Below are positions 45,155 through 54,474 of a stretch of 60,984 bases of DNA, piece after piece. The stretch is from NCBI RefSeq assembly GCF_916858675.1, contig NZ_CAKASM010000022.1, positions 1 through 60,984 of the forward strand. The letters are read 5' to 3'. The position numbers were made by a program, and so were the translations under genes. Numbering within the stretch: position 1 is the first letter of the stretch; every line of letters starts with the position of its first letter. The notes beneath the pieces were generated by a model. It was not told where the DNA came from. It was given only the letters and a program-made list of their open reading frames with translations, and made no database searches. Source of the DNA: Sphingomonas sp. Leaf21. GTDB lineage: Bacteria > Pseudomonadota > Alphaproteobacteria > Sphingomonadales > Sphingomonadaceae.

Positions 45155-45321
45155 CGGAGCTTGCCGGCTTTGCTGGCTAGCGAAGCTTGGGTGAGGGGTC
45201 GAGCGAGCCGCAAGGCTCGCGCGCGCTCCGCGCGCCCACCCCTCACCCAGCTCCGACTAAGGCCTTTGCTCCCGCAAAGACCAAGTCTACGCAACCCTCT
45301 CCCCTCTGCGAGGGGCGAGGG
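45125..45321. repeat. ~200-bp composite palindromic repeat
   Basis: Two outer hairpins, CCCTCTCCCCTGG/AAAGGGGAGAGGG (45125-45150) and CCCTCTCCCCTCTGCGAGGGG (45295-45321), flank an inner inverted pair GGGTGAGGGGTCG / CACCCCTCACCC with a CTCGCGCGCGCTCCGCGCGC core. No ORF or regulatory site recognised in this 200-bp gap other than this element. Confidence 0.75.
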
Positions 45322-45356
45322 AAGCAAAGCGGGACCCGCCTAGCCCGGACGAATGA

Positions 45357-46127
45357 TTACAGCCGCAGTCCCAGCCGCACCCCCGCGCCCATGTCCGGCG
45401 CGCCCTTGCTGACCCCGGCGCTGCCCTGCACGCCCAGCGACAGGCGTCGTGACAGCGCGGTGTCGACGCCCGCGCCGACCTCCTGCCGATCGGCGATCTG
45501 GTCGCTGACCCGTGATGCGTAATTGTACGAGACATTGACCTCGCTTCCCTTGCCGACGCGCAGGGCCAGGCCGCCCCGCGCGCTGGTCACGTCGCGCAGG
45601 CGATAGCCATCGGGCTGGCCGATGAAGCTGTGCCCGACCGCGGCGAAGGGGGTGACCTTGCCCGGCACCGCCGCCTCCGCGACGACCGAGTAATCCGCCT
45701 TGCCGGTCCCCAGCCCGCGCGCGGCGGACGCGGTCGGCAGCTTCGCGGTTCCGGTCAGCGCGAGTGCCAGGCGATGCGGGCGCGGCTCGATGAGCTGGAC
45801 CGACGCGCCGACCACGGCATCGCCCAGGCCGCTGCGCTTCACGCGGGTGGCGGGGCGGGTGGGATCGGTGAAGATCGGCAGGCCCAGCGGCCCGCCCGGC
45901 GCGATGACATTGCCCGGCGCGTCGACCTGCACGACGGGTAGCGCGGCGAAGACCGTCACCCGTTTACGCTTGGCGCGAAGCGTGGCGGTGGAACTGGCGC
46001 TGCGTACCTGCTGGCCGGTGCCGTATTTGCCCGAGGCATAGTCGGCGCCGATCGACGCGGTGACCTGTGCCCCGGCGGGCGCCGCGATCAGCATGGCCAG
46101 ACCGGTTGCTGCGAGGAGCGTCTTCAT
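45357..46127 (-). CDS. putative outer-membrane beta-barrel protein
   Basis: 256 residues with signal peptide MKTLLAATGLAMLIAAPAGA. The mature part alternates short amphipathic strands (VTASIGADYASGKYG, RVTVFAALPVVQV, HRLALALTGTAKLP, EVNVSYNYASRV) and ends in RLGLRL, a hydrophobic C-terminus as in outer-membrane barrels; GTAKLPTASAARGLGTGKADYSV recalls porin-like 'transporter' proteins with an SxRGxGTGxxD motif. Specific function unknown. The upstream frame is not supported; ATG 46127 directly precedes the signal peptide. Confidence 0.82.
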   Translation of the reverse strand: MKTLLAATGLAMLIAAPAGAQVTASIGADYASGKYGTGQQVRSASSTATLRAKRKRVTVFAALPVVQVDAPGNVIAPGGPLGLPIFTDPTRPATRVKRSGLGDAVVGASVQLIEPRPHRLALALTGTAKLPTASAARGLGTGKADYSVVAEAAVPGKVTPFAAVGHSFIGQPDGYRLRDVTSARGGLALRVGKGSEVNVSYNYASRVSDQIADRQEVGAGVDTALSRRLSLGVQGSAGVSKGAPDMGAGVRLGLRL

Positions 46128-46293
46128 ACCCTTTGTCCCTTGGTGTCCTGATTGAACGGGCAACGGATGCCGGGCGGGGTTTAATCCGACGCGCCCTCCT
46201 TTCTCGGTCGGAGGGGGGAATGGGCGCCATGAGATGCGGAACCTGGCGAGGGAGTCCTCGCCTTTCGCCGTCGCGGCCGGTATCGCCCGGTTC

Positions 46294-47187
46294 ATGAACG
46301 CGCGTCCCTCTCCCGTCATCGCCTTCGGCGCCGCCGCGCTGGGGATCGCGATCTATTCGGTGATGGATACGCTGATGAAGCGGCTGTCGATCGACAGCGG
46401 TGCGTATAGCGCGGTGCTGTGGCGCTCCTGGGTCGGGGTGGCGATCACGGCCGCGCTGTTCCTCGCCAGGCGCGGACGCTGGCCGGGGCGCGAGGCGCTG
46501 ACCCTGCATGTCGCGCGTGGTGCGACCGGGGGCGCGTCGGTGCTGCTGTTCTTCTGGGGGCTGGCGCGCGTGCCGATGGCGCAGAGCATCGCACTGACCT
46601 TCCTGTCGCCGTTGATCGCGCTGTTCCTGGCGGCGGTCGCGCTGGGCGAGAAGGTCCGCCGTGCCGCGATCTGGGGTTCGCTGATCGCGGGCGCGGGCGT
46701 GCTGGTGATCGCGGGCGGCGAGGTACGCGCACAGGCCTCGACCGAGGTCGTGCTCGGCTCGCTCGCCATCCTGGCCGCCTCGATCCTCTATGCCGTCAGC
46801 CTGGTGTTGCTGCGGCGGCAGGCGCAGGTCGCGGGGCCGACCGAGGTCGCGTTGTTCACCATGCTGGTGATCGCCGTGCTGATGACCCCCGCGGCGCCCT
46901 TCGTTTCGCACTGGCCCGCCATGGGGCAGTGGCCCGCGATCCTCGCCGCCGCGTTGCTGGGCAGCCTGTCGGCCTTGTTGCTGGCCTGGGCCTATGCGCG
47001 GGCGGAGGCGCAGATACTGGCGCCGGTCGAATATACCGCTTTCGTCTGGGCGGCCTGTCTGGGCTATGCCGTCTTCGGCGAGCGCGTGTCGCCCTTCACG
47101 CTGGCCGGGGCGGCGCTGATCATCGGGGGATGCGTCGTCGCGGTGCGGCGGCCGGGGCCGGGACCCCAGAGCGAGGCGGGATTATGA
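46294..47187 (+). CDS. EamA/DMT family transporter
   Basis: 297 residues, ten predicted helices in two EamA repeats; ALGIAIYSVMDTLMKRLSID begins the first and the second includes ALLLAWAYARAEAQILAPVEYTAFVWA (read as AYARAEAQILAPVEYTAF). Drug/metabolite exporter superfamily, substrate unknown. An earlier in-frame ATG at 46234 is possible; no clear Shine-Dalgarno for either. Its stop overlaps the GNAT gene by ATGA. Confidence 0.88.
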   Translation: MNARPSPVIAFGAAALGIAIYSVMDTLMKRLSIDSGAYSAVLWRSWVGVAITAALFLARRGRWPGREALTLHVARGATGGASVLLFFWGLARVPMAQSIALTFLSPLIALFLAAVALGEKVRRAAIWGSLIAGAGVLVIAGGEVRAQASTEVVLGSLAILAASILYAVSLVLLRRQAQVAGPTEVALFTMLVIAVLMTPAAPFVSHWPAMGQWPAILAAALLGSLSALLLAWAYARAEAQILAPVEYTAFVWAACLGYAVFGERVSPFTLAGAALIIGGCVVAVRRPGPGPQSEAGL

Positions 47188-47663
47188 GCATTACCATCCG
47201 GGCGGCGGCGCGCGCCGATACCGCGACCATTCTGCGCTTCGTGCGCGAACTGGCGGCGTTCGAGCGCGAGCCCGATGCGGTGGTCGCGACCGAGGCGATG
47301 CTGGAGGCGGCCTTGTTCGGCGAACGGCCCGCGGCGGAGGCCGTGATCGCCGAGCGCGATGGTGTGGGCGTGGGCTTCGCGCTGTTCTTCGCCAATTTTT
47401 CGACCTGGACCGGGCGGCAGGGGCTGTATCTGGAGGATCTCTACGTCACCCCCGCCGCGCGCGGTGCCGGGGTTGGCAAGGCGCTGTTGATCCACCTTGC
47501 CGGGCTCGCGGTCGATCGGGGCTGGGGGCGCTTCGAATGGTCGGTGCTCGACTGGAACGCGCCCGCGATCGCATTCTATCGCGCCATGGGGGCGGAGGCG
47601 ATGGACGAGTGGACCGTGCAACGTGTGTCGGGCGCGGCGCTGGCGCGGTTGGCGGGACGGTAG
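47184..47663 (+). CDS. GNAT family N-acetyltransferase
   Basis: 159 residues. LEDLYVTPAARGAGVGKALL is the acetyl-CoA pyrophosphate-binding motif A (R-x-x-G-x-G/A), FEWSVLDWNAPAIAFYRAMGA is motif B with the typical N-x-x-A-I-x-F-Y. Close in pattern to spermidine/diamine and thialysine acetyltransferases (SAT-like, FFANFSTWTGRQGLYLEDL). Coupled to the EamA transporter, hinting that both deal with one small amine; inference. Confidence 0.92.
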   Translation: MSITIRAAARADTATILRFVRELAAFEREPDAVVATEAMLEAALFGERPAAEAVIAERDGVGVGFALFFANFSTWTGRQGLYLEDLYVTPAARGAGVGKALLIHLAGLAVDRGWGRFEWSVLDWNAPAIAFYRAMGAEAMDEWTVQRVSGAALARLAGR

Positions 47664-47779
47664 GTTCGACTTCGCCCAGCGTGAACGGTGGGCCTTTATC
47701 CGGCCTCCGTTCAGCCTGCGCGTCGGTCGAAGGCCACGGCCCCGTCCTCTCCCCATGGTCCGGGACTGCCCTCCCCCAG

Positions 47780-47801
47780 CCCCTCCCGCCTGCGGGAGGG
47801 G
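47780..47801. repeat. CCCCTCCCGC-N-GCGGGAGGGG palindrome
   Basis: Single hairpin of the family at 12001-12103, between convergent GNAT and ppa genes. Confidence 0.7.
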
Positions 47802-47816
47802 AGCGAGGCGGAGGAA

Positions 47817-47853
47817 CAAAAAAACGCCCCGGTGCACCGGGCACCGAGGCGTC
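47817..47853 (-). terminator. rho-independent terminator of ppa
   Basis: Minus strand: ACGCCTCGGTGC, 5-nt loop, GCACCGGGGCGT, then seven T. One mismatch in a 12-bp stem; 20 bp after the ppa stop. Confidence 0.9.
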
Positions 47854-47873
47854 TTTCGAACCATCCGAGTGGT

Positions 47874-48452
47874 TCAGGCGCGGCCGGGCACGTCGTGGTC
47901 GTGCGGCTCTTCGCCCTTCTGCTTGGCGGCGTCATAGCGCTCGATCGCCTCGACGACGATGCGGCGGGCTTCGTCGCGGTCGCCCCAGGTGCCGATACGC
48001 ACCCACTTCTTCTTCTCCAGGTCCTTATAGTGGGTGAAGAAGTGCTCGATCTGCTGGAAGACGATCTCGGGAAGATCGTCGCGGCCGCCGACGTTCGAAT
48101 AATAGGGGAAGGTCGAATCGACCGGCACGCAGACCAGCTTCTCGTCGCCGCCGGCTTCGTCTTCCAGGTTCAGGACGGCGATCGGGCGGGCCCGGACGAC
48201 GCAGCCCGGGATGAAGGGCGAACGCGCGACGACCAGCGCGTCGAGCGGATCGCCATCGGGGCTGAGCGTGTGCGGCACGAAGCCGTAATTGGCCGGATAG
48301 CGCATCGGCGTGTGCAGGATGCGATCGACGAACAGCGCGCCGCTCGCCTTGTCGAACTCATACTTCACGGGTTCGCCGCCGGTCGGCACTTCGATCACGA
48401 CGTTGAGGTCGTCGGGGGGATTCTTGCCGACAGGAATGAGGTCGATACGCAT
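47874..48452 (-). CDS. ppa: inorganic pyrophosphatase
   Basis: 192-residue family I soluble pyrophosphatase that hydrolyses PPi and drives biosynthetic reactions. EVPTGGEPVKYEFDKASG, YPANYGFVPHTLSPDGDPLDALV (with the DxDPxD metal motif as DGDPLD) and KKKWVRIGTWGD are characteristic. C-terminal HDHD may bind metal nonspecifically. Single-gene unit with its own terminator. Confidence 0.97.
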   Translation of the reverse strand: MRIDLIPVGKNPPDDLNVVIEVPTGGEPVKYEFDKASGALFVDRILHTPMRYPANYGFVPHTLSPDGDPLDALVVARSPFIPGCVVRARPIAVLNLEDEAGGDEKLVCVPVDSTFPYYSNVGGRDDLPEIVFQQIEHFFTHYKDLEKKKWVRIGTWGDRDEARRIVVEAIERYDAAKQKGEEPHDHDVPGRA

Positions 48453-48576
48453 CGGTCAGTCTTTCTTTGCCAAACAGGCCGGAAACGCGTTCCGGTGGAA
48501 AAACAATGGCGGGCGCGATAGCGCAACCCGCCACGGGGAGTCGATAGAGGACGGTAACGCTCCCGTCCGGATGAGA

Positions 48577-50502
48577 TCAGCGTGCGGTCAACAAACGATC
48601 GAGCCCGGTCTCGCCGGTTCCGACCTTTTGCAGACGCGGGTAACGTGGGCCGCCGGTATAGGCCAAAGTCACTTCACGAATGCGGTCCTGGCTCTTTATC
48701 ACCAACTTGATGGGCATGGCCGGATCCTTGGCCGCCACGATCGCGGCCTTCAGACGGTCACCCGTATAGCTTTCGCCGTTCACTGCCTGAATTTGCGTGC
48801 CCACGTCGATCCCCGCCTTGAACGCGGGACTGTCCCAAATTGAACTGGTCACGTCCCCCGCGGTCGAGACGACCATGCCCAGCGAGTAGCTGACATCGGT
48901 GCGGCCCTTCTCCGATTGCTTGAAGGTCGGGGTCGGCTCGGGCGTGTAGACCAGCTTGTAGCCGTTCATCGCGAAGCCCTGGATCGGCGCGGGCTGGCCC
49001 GTCTCGGTCAGGCGACGGCGCAGGAAACCGGCCCAGTCATAGGGCACGATGGCGTTCAGCGTGTTCGCGATATCGTCGAAATTATAGGTGACCTCGCCCC
49101 AGTCGCCGTCGCGGATGCCGAAAAAGGCCCTGGCGAAGTCGTCGATCGACTTGGTGCCGTTCGACTTCTGGCGGAGCATCGCATCGACCTCCATCCAGAC
49201 CATCAGGCCCTCGTTGTAATAATCCTCCGAGCGCTGCCAGCTGGTCCAGCCCTTGGGCTTGCGCGACGAGATGATGGGGTCGTTGGTGGTGTCGAGCAGG
49301 TCGCGCCACTGACGCGCGGGGGCGGTGTCGTAGATGCCCAGGATCGACGCATACTGGTCCAGCGTGTCCTGCTTGGACACCAGCCCGGCGCGCGCCTGGA
49401 GCACATAGCCCCAGAATTGCGTCTGCCCCTCATAGACCCACAGCATCGAGTTGCGCATCGGCGTGCGGAAATCGGGGGTCCAGAGATCGGCGCCACGGCG
49501 GAACTTGCCGTCCCAGCTATGCGTGAATTCGTGCGGCAGCAGGTTGCGACGGCCCGGCCCCGAATCCCAGTCGGTGAAATAGCCCGGCGTCACGCCATTC
49601 TCCGACGAACGGTGATGCTCCAGGCCGATACCGCCGAGCTGGTCGCTGATCGACAGCAGGAATTCGTAATGGTCGTAATGCTGCGCGCCGAAGGTCTTGA
49701 CCGCCTGATCGACCAGGCGCTGGTGCGCGGCGATCTGCTCGGGCTTGGCGGCGAGCTCGGCCGCGTTGTCGGCGAAGACGTTCAGGTTCACGCGCGGGCT
49801 GAGCGGGAAGACCTTGCCGTACTTGCCCGCCAGGACCGGCGAATCGACCAGGATCTCGTAGTTGGTCGTGTCGTAGGTGTAGGTCGAGCCCGACGCCTTG
49901 GCCGGGACCGCGCCCGCCGCCGTCCAGCCGGTGGGGAAGATCGCGGTCATCTGGATCGGGATCTGCCGCGTGTAATAGCCCGCCGGGTAGAGGCTGAGCG
50001 AATTGGGTTCGAGCGAGATCATCGTCGGGGTGACCGCGATCCGGCCCTGGTCCGGCTTGGTCGCCGACAGGAACTGGAACTCCAGGTCGAGCTGCTTCGC
50101 GCCCGACGGCACGTCGATATGGAAGGCGAAGACGTCGACGGGGTCGCGCGTCCAGGGCAGGATGCGGCCATTCGCCCTGATCACCAGGCCCGCCAGCTTC
50201 TCGATTTCGCCACGCGGATTGTGCGCGCCGGGCAGCCATTTGGGGAAGAGCAGCGCCATCGGCCCCGCCTTGGCGACCGGGATCGTCTCCTTCATGCGGA
50301 AGATGCCACGGTCGGTATCGGTGGCGTTCACGACCAGCTTGATCGTGCCGGGATAGGGCGTGTCGACCGCATCGGGGATGGTGTCGACGAAGGGCAGGGG
50401 GCCGGCGGGGGCGGAGTTGCCGGGGGGCACCTGGGCCAGCGAGACGGCGGCGGTCGACAGCAGGGATGCGACGATGAGGGCGCGGAACACGGGACGGATC
50501 AT
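48577..50502 (-). CDS. M61 family metallopeptidase with C-terminal PDZ domain
   Basis: 641 residues, signal peptide MIRPVFRALIVASLLSTAAV. N-terminal beta domain, then the catalytic glycyl-aminopeptidase domain with zinc motif HEFTHSWDGK and the downstream Glu in YEGQTQFWGY; GIGLEHHRSSENG precedes it. A PDZ domain occupies about residues 540-630 (SLGMVVSTAGDV..., SPAFKAGIDVGTQIQAVNGE). Periplasmic protease; natural substrates unknown. Length fits the family. Confidence 0.95.
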   Translation of the reverse strand: MIRPVFRALIVASLLSTAAVSLAQVPPGNSAPAGPLPFVDTIPDAVDTPYPGTIKLVVNATDTDRGIFRMKETIPVAKAGPMALLFPKWLPGAHNPRGEIEKLAGLVIRANGRILPWTRDPVDVFAFHIDVPSGAKQLDLEFQFLSATKPDQGRIAVTPTMISLEPNSLSLYPAGYYTRQIPIQMTAIFPTGWTAAGAVPAKASGSTYTYDTTNYEILVDSPVLAGKYGKVFPLSPRVNLNVFADNAAELAAKPEQIAAHQRLVDQAVKTFGAQHYDHYEFLLSISDQLGGIGLEHHRSSENGVTPGYFTDWDSGPGRRNLLPHEFTHSWDGKFRRGADLWTPDFRTPMRNSMLWVYEGQTQFWGYVLQARAGLVSKQDTLDQYASILGIYDTAPARQWRDLLDTTNDPIISSRKPKGWTSWQRSEDYYNEGLMVWMEVDAMLRQKSNGTKSIDDFARAFFGIRDGDWGEVTYNFDDIANTLNAIVPYDWAGFLRRRLTETGQPAPIQGFAMNGYKLVYTPEPTPTFKQSEKGRTDVSYSLGMVVSTAGDVTSSIWDSPAFKAGIDVGTQIQAVNGESYTGDRLKAAIVAAKDPAMPIKLVIKSQDRIREVTLAYTGGPRYPRLQKVGTGETGLDRLLTAR

Positions 50503-50597
50503 GGAAAGCCTTTTGCGGCGGAAGGAGATGCGATCAGGTTAGGCACCCGATAGGCCAGCCGTCCAGACCCTTTTCCCGAACCGGGACGGGGATGCGG

Positions 50598-51266
50598 CTA
50601 TCCGCCACCGCCCCCGCCGCCCAGCACGTTGACGGTGAAGGCGATGACCCCGAGGTTGAAGATGAACGCCGCGAGGCACTGGCCGGTCACCACCCGCCGC
50701 ATCCGCCGCGACGCGATCGACACGTCCGACGTCTGGAAGGTCATGCCGAGCGTCACCGAGAAATAGAGGAAATCCCAATAGTCCGGCTCGGCCGTGTCGG
50801 GGAATTGCAGTCCGCCCGCATCCCCCTTCTCGCCCGCGCTGTAATAGAGGTGCGCGTAGTGCAGCGCATAGACGATGTTGGAAAACAGCCAGGCGAGGAT
50901 CAGCGTGACGACGACCAGCGCGATGGTGACGACGCTGTTGCGCCCGCGCAATTCGCCGCCGACCGCGATCAGGATGACGAACAACACGATGCCGCAAAAG
51001 ACCAGCAGCACCGCGCGATTGGCATCGTTCTGCGCCGCCCGCCGTCGCATCTTCGCCGCCTGCCCCTGACGAAGCAGCGGCACCAGCGACAGGAGGAACA
51101 GGAAGGCGGCGAGATCGAACCCTGCCAGGATTCCGCGCGTCAGCCCGAGCGACGGCACCAGCAGCGCCCCCGCGACCAAGAGGATCAGCGCGAAGGCCAG
51201 GAATCGCGGCGGCGCGATCCGGTCACCGATATGCGCCTTCAGGCGCTGCCAGCGGGTGGTGGTCAT
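50598..51266 (-). CDS. DUF1345 family membrane protein
   Basis: 222 residues, about five helices. NIVYALHYAHLYY and PDYWDFLYFSVTLGMTFQTSDV are the DUF1345 core, the latter resembling a pore-loop segment; function unknown. The protein ends in seven consecutive glycines (NVL then poly-Gly), an unusual tail coded by GGC/GGG repeats. Transcribed alone, minus strand. Confidence 0.92.
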   Translation of the reverse strand: MTTTRWQRLKAHIGDRIAPPRFLAFALILLVAGALLVPSLGLTRGILAGFDLAAFLFLLSLVPLLRQGQAAKMRRRAAQNDANRAVLLVFCGIVLFVILIAVGGELRGRNSVVTIALVVVTLILAWLFSNIVYALHYAHLYYSAGEKGDAGGLQFPDTAEPDYWDFLYFSVTLGMTFQTSDVSIASRRMRRVVTGQCLAAFIFNLGVIAFTVNVLGGGGGGG

Positions 51267-51350
51267 GCGCCGGGTGTAATCCGGTCGCCCCCCGCTTGGC
51301 TATCCTTCCCGCTCCCCTGGATGGGGGGCGACGCGCGTCGGCGCTGCGCC

Positions 51351-51773
51351 TCAGTTGCGCAGGCTGTCGGGCACGATGCCGCCATTTTCGGCGAGCTTGG
51401 CCATCACCGCGCGGTGCAGCGCGATATTCTGTTCGGCCGAGCCGTCCTCGGCGGCGTGGACGCCCAGTTCGTTGGCCAGTTCCTTGCGCGCGGCGAGGCT
51501 GGAGTCGAGATCGAGCAGCTTGAGCAGATCGACGATCGAGCTCTGATAATTGCCGCCGCCATTCTTCATCGACGCCATCTCGCTCAGCACCGCGCCGACA
51601 TCGACCGGCTGCGCGGCGGGTTCGGGAGTCGGCGCGGGGGCTGGGGCTGGCGCGGGCTGCTGTGGCGCGGCCTGGGTCGTGGTGGGTGCGGGCGCCGGAG
51701 CTGGGGCCGGATCAGCGGGCCTGGCCGCGCCGTGATGGAAGATCTTGCCCAGGATATTGCCGAAGATGCTCAT
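51351..51773 (-). CDS. DUF3597 domain-containing protein
   Basis: 140 residues. N-terminal MSIFGNILGKIFHHG, an Ala/Pro-rich linker (about 20-58), then the helical DUF3597 domain (YQSSIVDLLKLLDLDSSLAARKELANELG...). No signal peptide or helix for membrane insertion. Function unknown; DUF3597 proteins recur in proteobacteria, often near stress genes. Divergent from DUF4142 gene across 144 bp. Confidence 0.9.
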   Translation of the reverse strand: MSIFGNILGKIFHHGAARPADPAPAPAPAPTTTQAAPQQPAPAPAPAPTPEPAAQPVDVGAVLSEMASMKNGGGNYQSSIVDLLKLLDLDSSLAARKELANELGVHAAEDGSAEQNIALHRAVMAKLAENGGIVPDSLRN

Positions 51774-51855
51774 GATGCCAGTTCCTTCCTCGTTTCGCCC
51801 GGCGGCGATTGTCAGCGTTCAAACGATGCGATCGGCATTCGGGTCCGGATACGAA

Positions 51856-51881
51856 GGAACGTCCCGCGTCACGGCGCGCTT
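51856..51881 (+). promoter_or_regulatory. possible EcfG-type (general stress) promoter of DUF4142 gene
   Basis: GGAAC (51856-51860), 17-bp spacer, GCTT (51878-51881); the EcfG consensus in alphaproteobacteria is GGAAC-N16/17-CGTT, so the -10 match is partial. About 37 bp before the ATG. Confidence 0.3.
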
Positions 51882-51917
51882 AGACGGCTAGTCGAACAAT
51901 TCTAGGAGCTTACTGGC

Positions 51918-52505
51918 ATGAGCATTCGCGCAACCGCCCTCGGCGCCGCCGCCCTTCTGGCCCTTGCGGGCTGCAATCGCAGCGAACCGCAGGCACAGAA
52001 TTCGATGACGGCCGATACGATGTCGACCAACGGCATGGCCGAGGGCAATGCAATGGCCGACGCCACGTCGGCCGCGCTGCCCGCGTCGCAGGTCTTCGCC
52101 AATGCAGCGGCAGCGAGCGATGCGTTCGAGATCGAGACGTCGAAGCTGGCGCTGACCAACGGCGCCTCGGCCTCGGTCAAGAGCTATGCCCGCAAGATGA
52201 TCGACGCGCACACCGCCTCGACCGCCAAGCTGAAGACGGTGGCGGGCACCACCACCCCCGCGATCACCCCCGATCCCGCGCTCAACGCCCAGCAGCAGCA
52301 GACGCTCGACCAGATGAAGGGGCTGAACGGCACCGCCTTCGACCAGGCCTATATCGCCGCGCAGACCGCGGGGCATCAGCAGACGCTCGACACGCTGAAG
52401 GCCTATGCCGCGACCGGCGACTCCGCGCCGCTCAAGACCTTCGCCACCGGCCTGATCCCGACGGTGACCGCGCACCTCAACATGGCCAAGGGTCTGAAGG
52501 CCTGA
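51918..52505 (+). CDS. DUF4142 domain-containing lipoprotein
   Basis: 195 residues. SIRATALGAAALLALAGC ends in a lipobox (LAGC). The mature part is the ferritin-like helical DUF4142 domain: FANAAAASDAFEIETSKLAL, SYARKMIDAHTAS, DQAYIAAQTAGHQQTLDTL. Family function unproven, often stress induced. AGGAG sits 9 nt before the ATG. Confidence 0.93.
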   Translation: MSIRATALGAAALLALAGCNRSEPQAQNSMTADTMSTNGMAEGNAMADATSAALPASQVFANAAAASDAFEIETSKLALTNGASASVKSYARKMIDAHTASTAKLKTVAGTTTPAITPDPALNAQQQQTLDQMKGLNGTAFDQAYIAAQTAGHQQTLDTLKAYAATGDSAPLKTFATGLIPTVTAHLNMAKGLKA

Positions 52506-52593
52506 CGCCGGGGTGCCCCCTCTCCGTGACCGGCGGGGAGGGGGCATAGAGATGGATCAACGCCGCCACCGTTCGATCATGACATGATCGCGC

Positions 52594-53175
52594 ATGGCCG
52601 ATTCTCCATCCCATGCCGCCGCGCTGATCATCATCGACATGATCAACGACCTCGATTTCGAGGGCGGCGAGCAGTTGCGACCCCCGGCCGAGGCGGCCGC
52701 CGAGCGGATCGTCGCGCTTCGCGGCGAGGCGGACGCCGCCGGGGTGCCGGTGATCTACGTCAACGACAATTTCGGCCATTGGCATTCCGAGCGCTCCTCG
52801 ATCGTCGAGCATTGCGATCGGGCGGACAGTCCGGGCCGCGCGCTGATCGCCGCGCTGCGCCCGCGTGACAGCGACTTCTTCGTGGTGAAGCCGCAATTTT
52901 CGGGCTTCTACGCCACCAATCTGCCCGTGCTCCTGCCGCAACTGGGCGTCGGTCGGCTGATCCTGACCGGCGTGGCGGCGGACATCTGCGTCCTGTTCAC
53001 GGCGGCCGATGCGCATATGCGCGAATATGACCTGTGGGTGCCGGGCGACACGGTGGCGAGCGAAAGCGATTCGCATCGTCGCTGGGCGCTGGAGATCATG
53101 CGGCACAGCATGTGTGCCGAGACCTGTCCCAGCGACGAACTCGCGCTGGCGGATTGGCTGGCGCGCGAGGCGTGA
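52594..53175 (+). CDS. isochorismatase-family cysteine hydrolase
   Basis: 193 residues. Catalytic triad positions are visible: Asp in LIIIDMINDLDF, Lys in FFVVKPQFSGFYATNL, and the nucleophile Cys in LTGVAADICVLFTAADA. Fold matches nicotinamidase/isochorismatase-like amidohydrolases; substrate unknown. Ends 48 bp before hisS on the same strand. Confidence 0.93.
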   Translation: MADSPSHAAALIIIDMINDLDFEGGEQLRPPAEAAAERIVALRGEADAAGVPVIYVNDNFGHWHSERSSIVEHCDRADSPGRALIAALRPRDSDFFVVKPQFSGFYATNLPVLLPQLGVGRLILTGVAADICVLFTAADAHMREYDLWVPGDTVASESDSHRRWALEIMRHSMCAETCPSDELALADWLAREA

Positions 53176-53223
53176 TCGCACTCTAGCGCACGGCGCTCCG
53201 CTACCCTAGATAGCGCCACTTCT

Positions 53224-54474
53224 ATGGCACGGATCGAAACCCCCAAGCGCGTGCGCGGCACGCAGGACATCTTCGGCGACGAGCAGCGCCGTTTCGCGCA
53301 TGTCTTGGCGCGGTTCGAGCATGTCCATCGCCTCTACGGCTTCCAGCGTCTCGACCTGCCGGTGTTCGAGGACACGCAGGTCTTTGCGCGCTCGATCGGA
53401 GAGACGACCGACGTCGTGTCGAAGGAAATGTACACCTTCCCCGATCGCGGCGGCGACATGCTGACCCTGCGTCCGGAGTTCACCGCGGGGATCGCGCGCG
53501 CCTATCTGACCGAGGGGTGGCAGCAATATGTGCCGCTCAAGCTCGCGACCTCGGGCCCCGTCTTTCGCTACGAGCGCCCGCAAAAGGGGCGGTATCGCCA
53601 GTTCCACCAGATCGACGCCGAGATACTGGGCGCGGCCGAACCGGCGGCGGATGTCGAGCTGCTCGTGATGGCCGACCAGCTGCTCCACGATCTGGGCATC
53701 GCCGAGGGCGTGACGCTTCAGCTCAACACGCTGGGCGATGCGGAGACGCGCGACGCCTGGCGCGCGGCGCTGGTCGCGCATTTCGAGGCGCATCGGGGCG
53801 AACTCTCCGAGGACAGCCTGGTGCGGCTCGACAAGAACCCGATGCGCATCCTGGATTCGAAGGATCCGCGCGACCGGCCGATCGCCGACGCGGCGCCCGA
53901 TATCGACGCCTATCTGACGCCGGAAGCACGCGGCTTCTTCGACGCGGTGACGGCGGGGCTCGACGCGGCGGGGGTCGCCTGGACGCGAAACGCGCGGCTG
54001 GTGCGGGGCCTGGACTATTATCGCCATACCGCGTTCGAATTCGTGACCGATCGGCTGGGCGCGCAGGGCACGGTGCTGGCGGGCGGTCGATATGACGGAC
54101 TGGTCGAGTCGCTGGGCGGTCCGGCGACGGCGGGCGTGGGCTGGGCGGCGGGTGTCGAGCGGCTGGCGATGCTGCTCGACGAACCGGCGCGCCCGGGCAT
54201 CGACGCGGTCGTGGTGCCGATGGGCGCGGCGGCGGAGTTGCGCGCGACGGGGGTTGTCGCCGCGTTGCGCCGCGCCGGGCTGGCGGTCGACATGGCCTAT
54301 AAGGGCAATATGAAGCGTCGGATGCAGAAGGCGGATGCGCAGGGCGCGACCTATGCGATCATCCTGGGCGACGACGAACTGGCGGCGGGGGAGGCGGCGG
54401 TGAAGCGGCTGTCCGACGGCACCCAGACGCGGGTGGCGCTCGGCGATCTGGCGGGAGCGCTGGCGCGCGCATGA
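53224..54474 (+). CDS. hisS: histidine--tRNA ligase
   Basis: 416-residue class II aminoacyl-tRNA synthetase. [16 protein letters not shown] at the N-terminus, motif 2 [20 protein letters not shown], the histidine-A loop [13 protein letters not shown], and motif 3 AGGRYDGL ... [14 protein letters not shown]. The C-terminal anticodon domain (about 325-416) is intact. ATGA overlap with prfA. Confidence 0.97.
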   Translation: MARIETPKRVRGTQDIFGDEQRRFAHVLARFEHVHRLYGFQRLDLPVFEDTQVFARSIGETTDVVSKEMYTFPDRGGDMLTLRPEFTAGIARAYLTEGWQQYVPLKLATSGPVFRYERPQKGRYRQFHQIDAEILGAAEPAADVELLVMADQLLHDLGIAEGVTLQLNTLGDAETRDAWRAALVAHFEAHRGELSEDSLVRLDKNPMRILDSKDPRDRPIADAAPDIDAYLTPEARGFFDAVTAGLDAAGVAWTRNARLVRGLDYYRHTAFEFVTDRLGAQGTVLAGGRYDGLVESLGGPATAGVGWAAGVERLAMLLDEPARPGIDAVVVPMGAAAELRATGVVAALRRAGLAVDMAYKGNMKRRMQKADAQGATYAIILGDDELAAGEAAVKRLSDGTQTRVALGDLAGALARA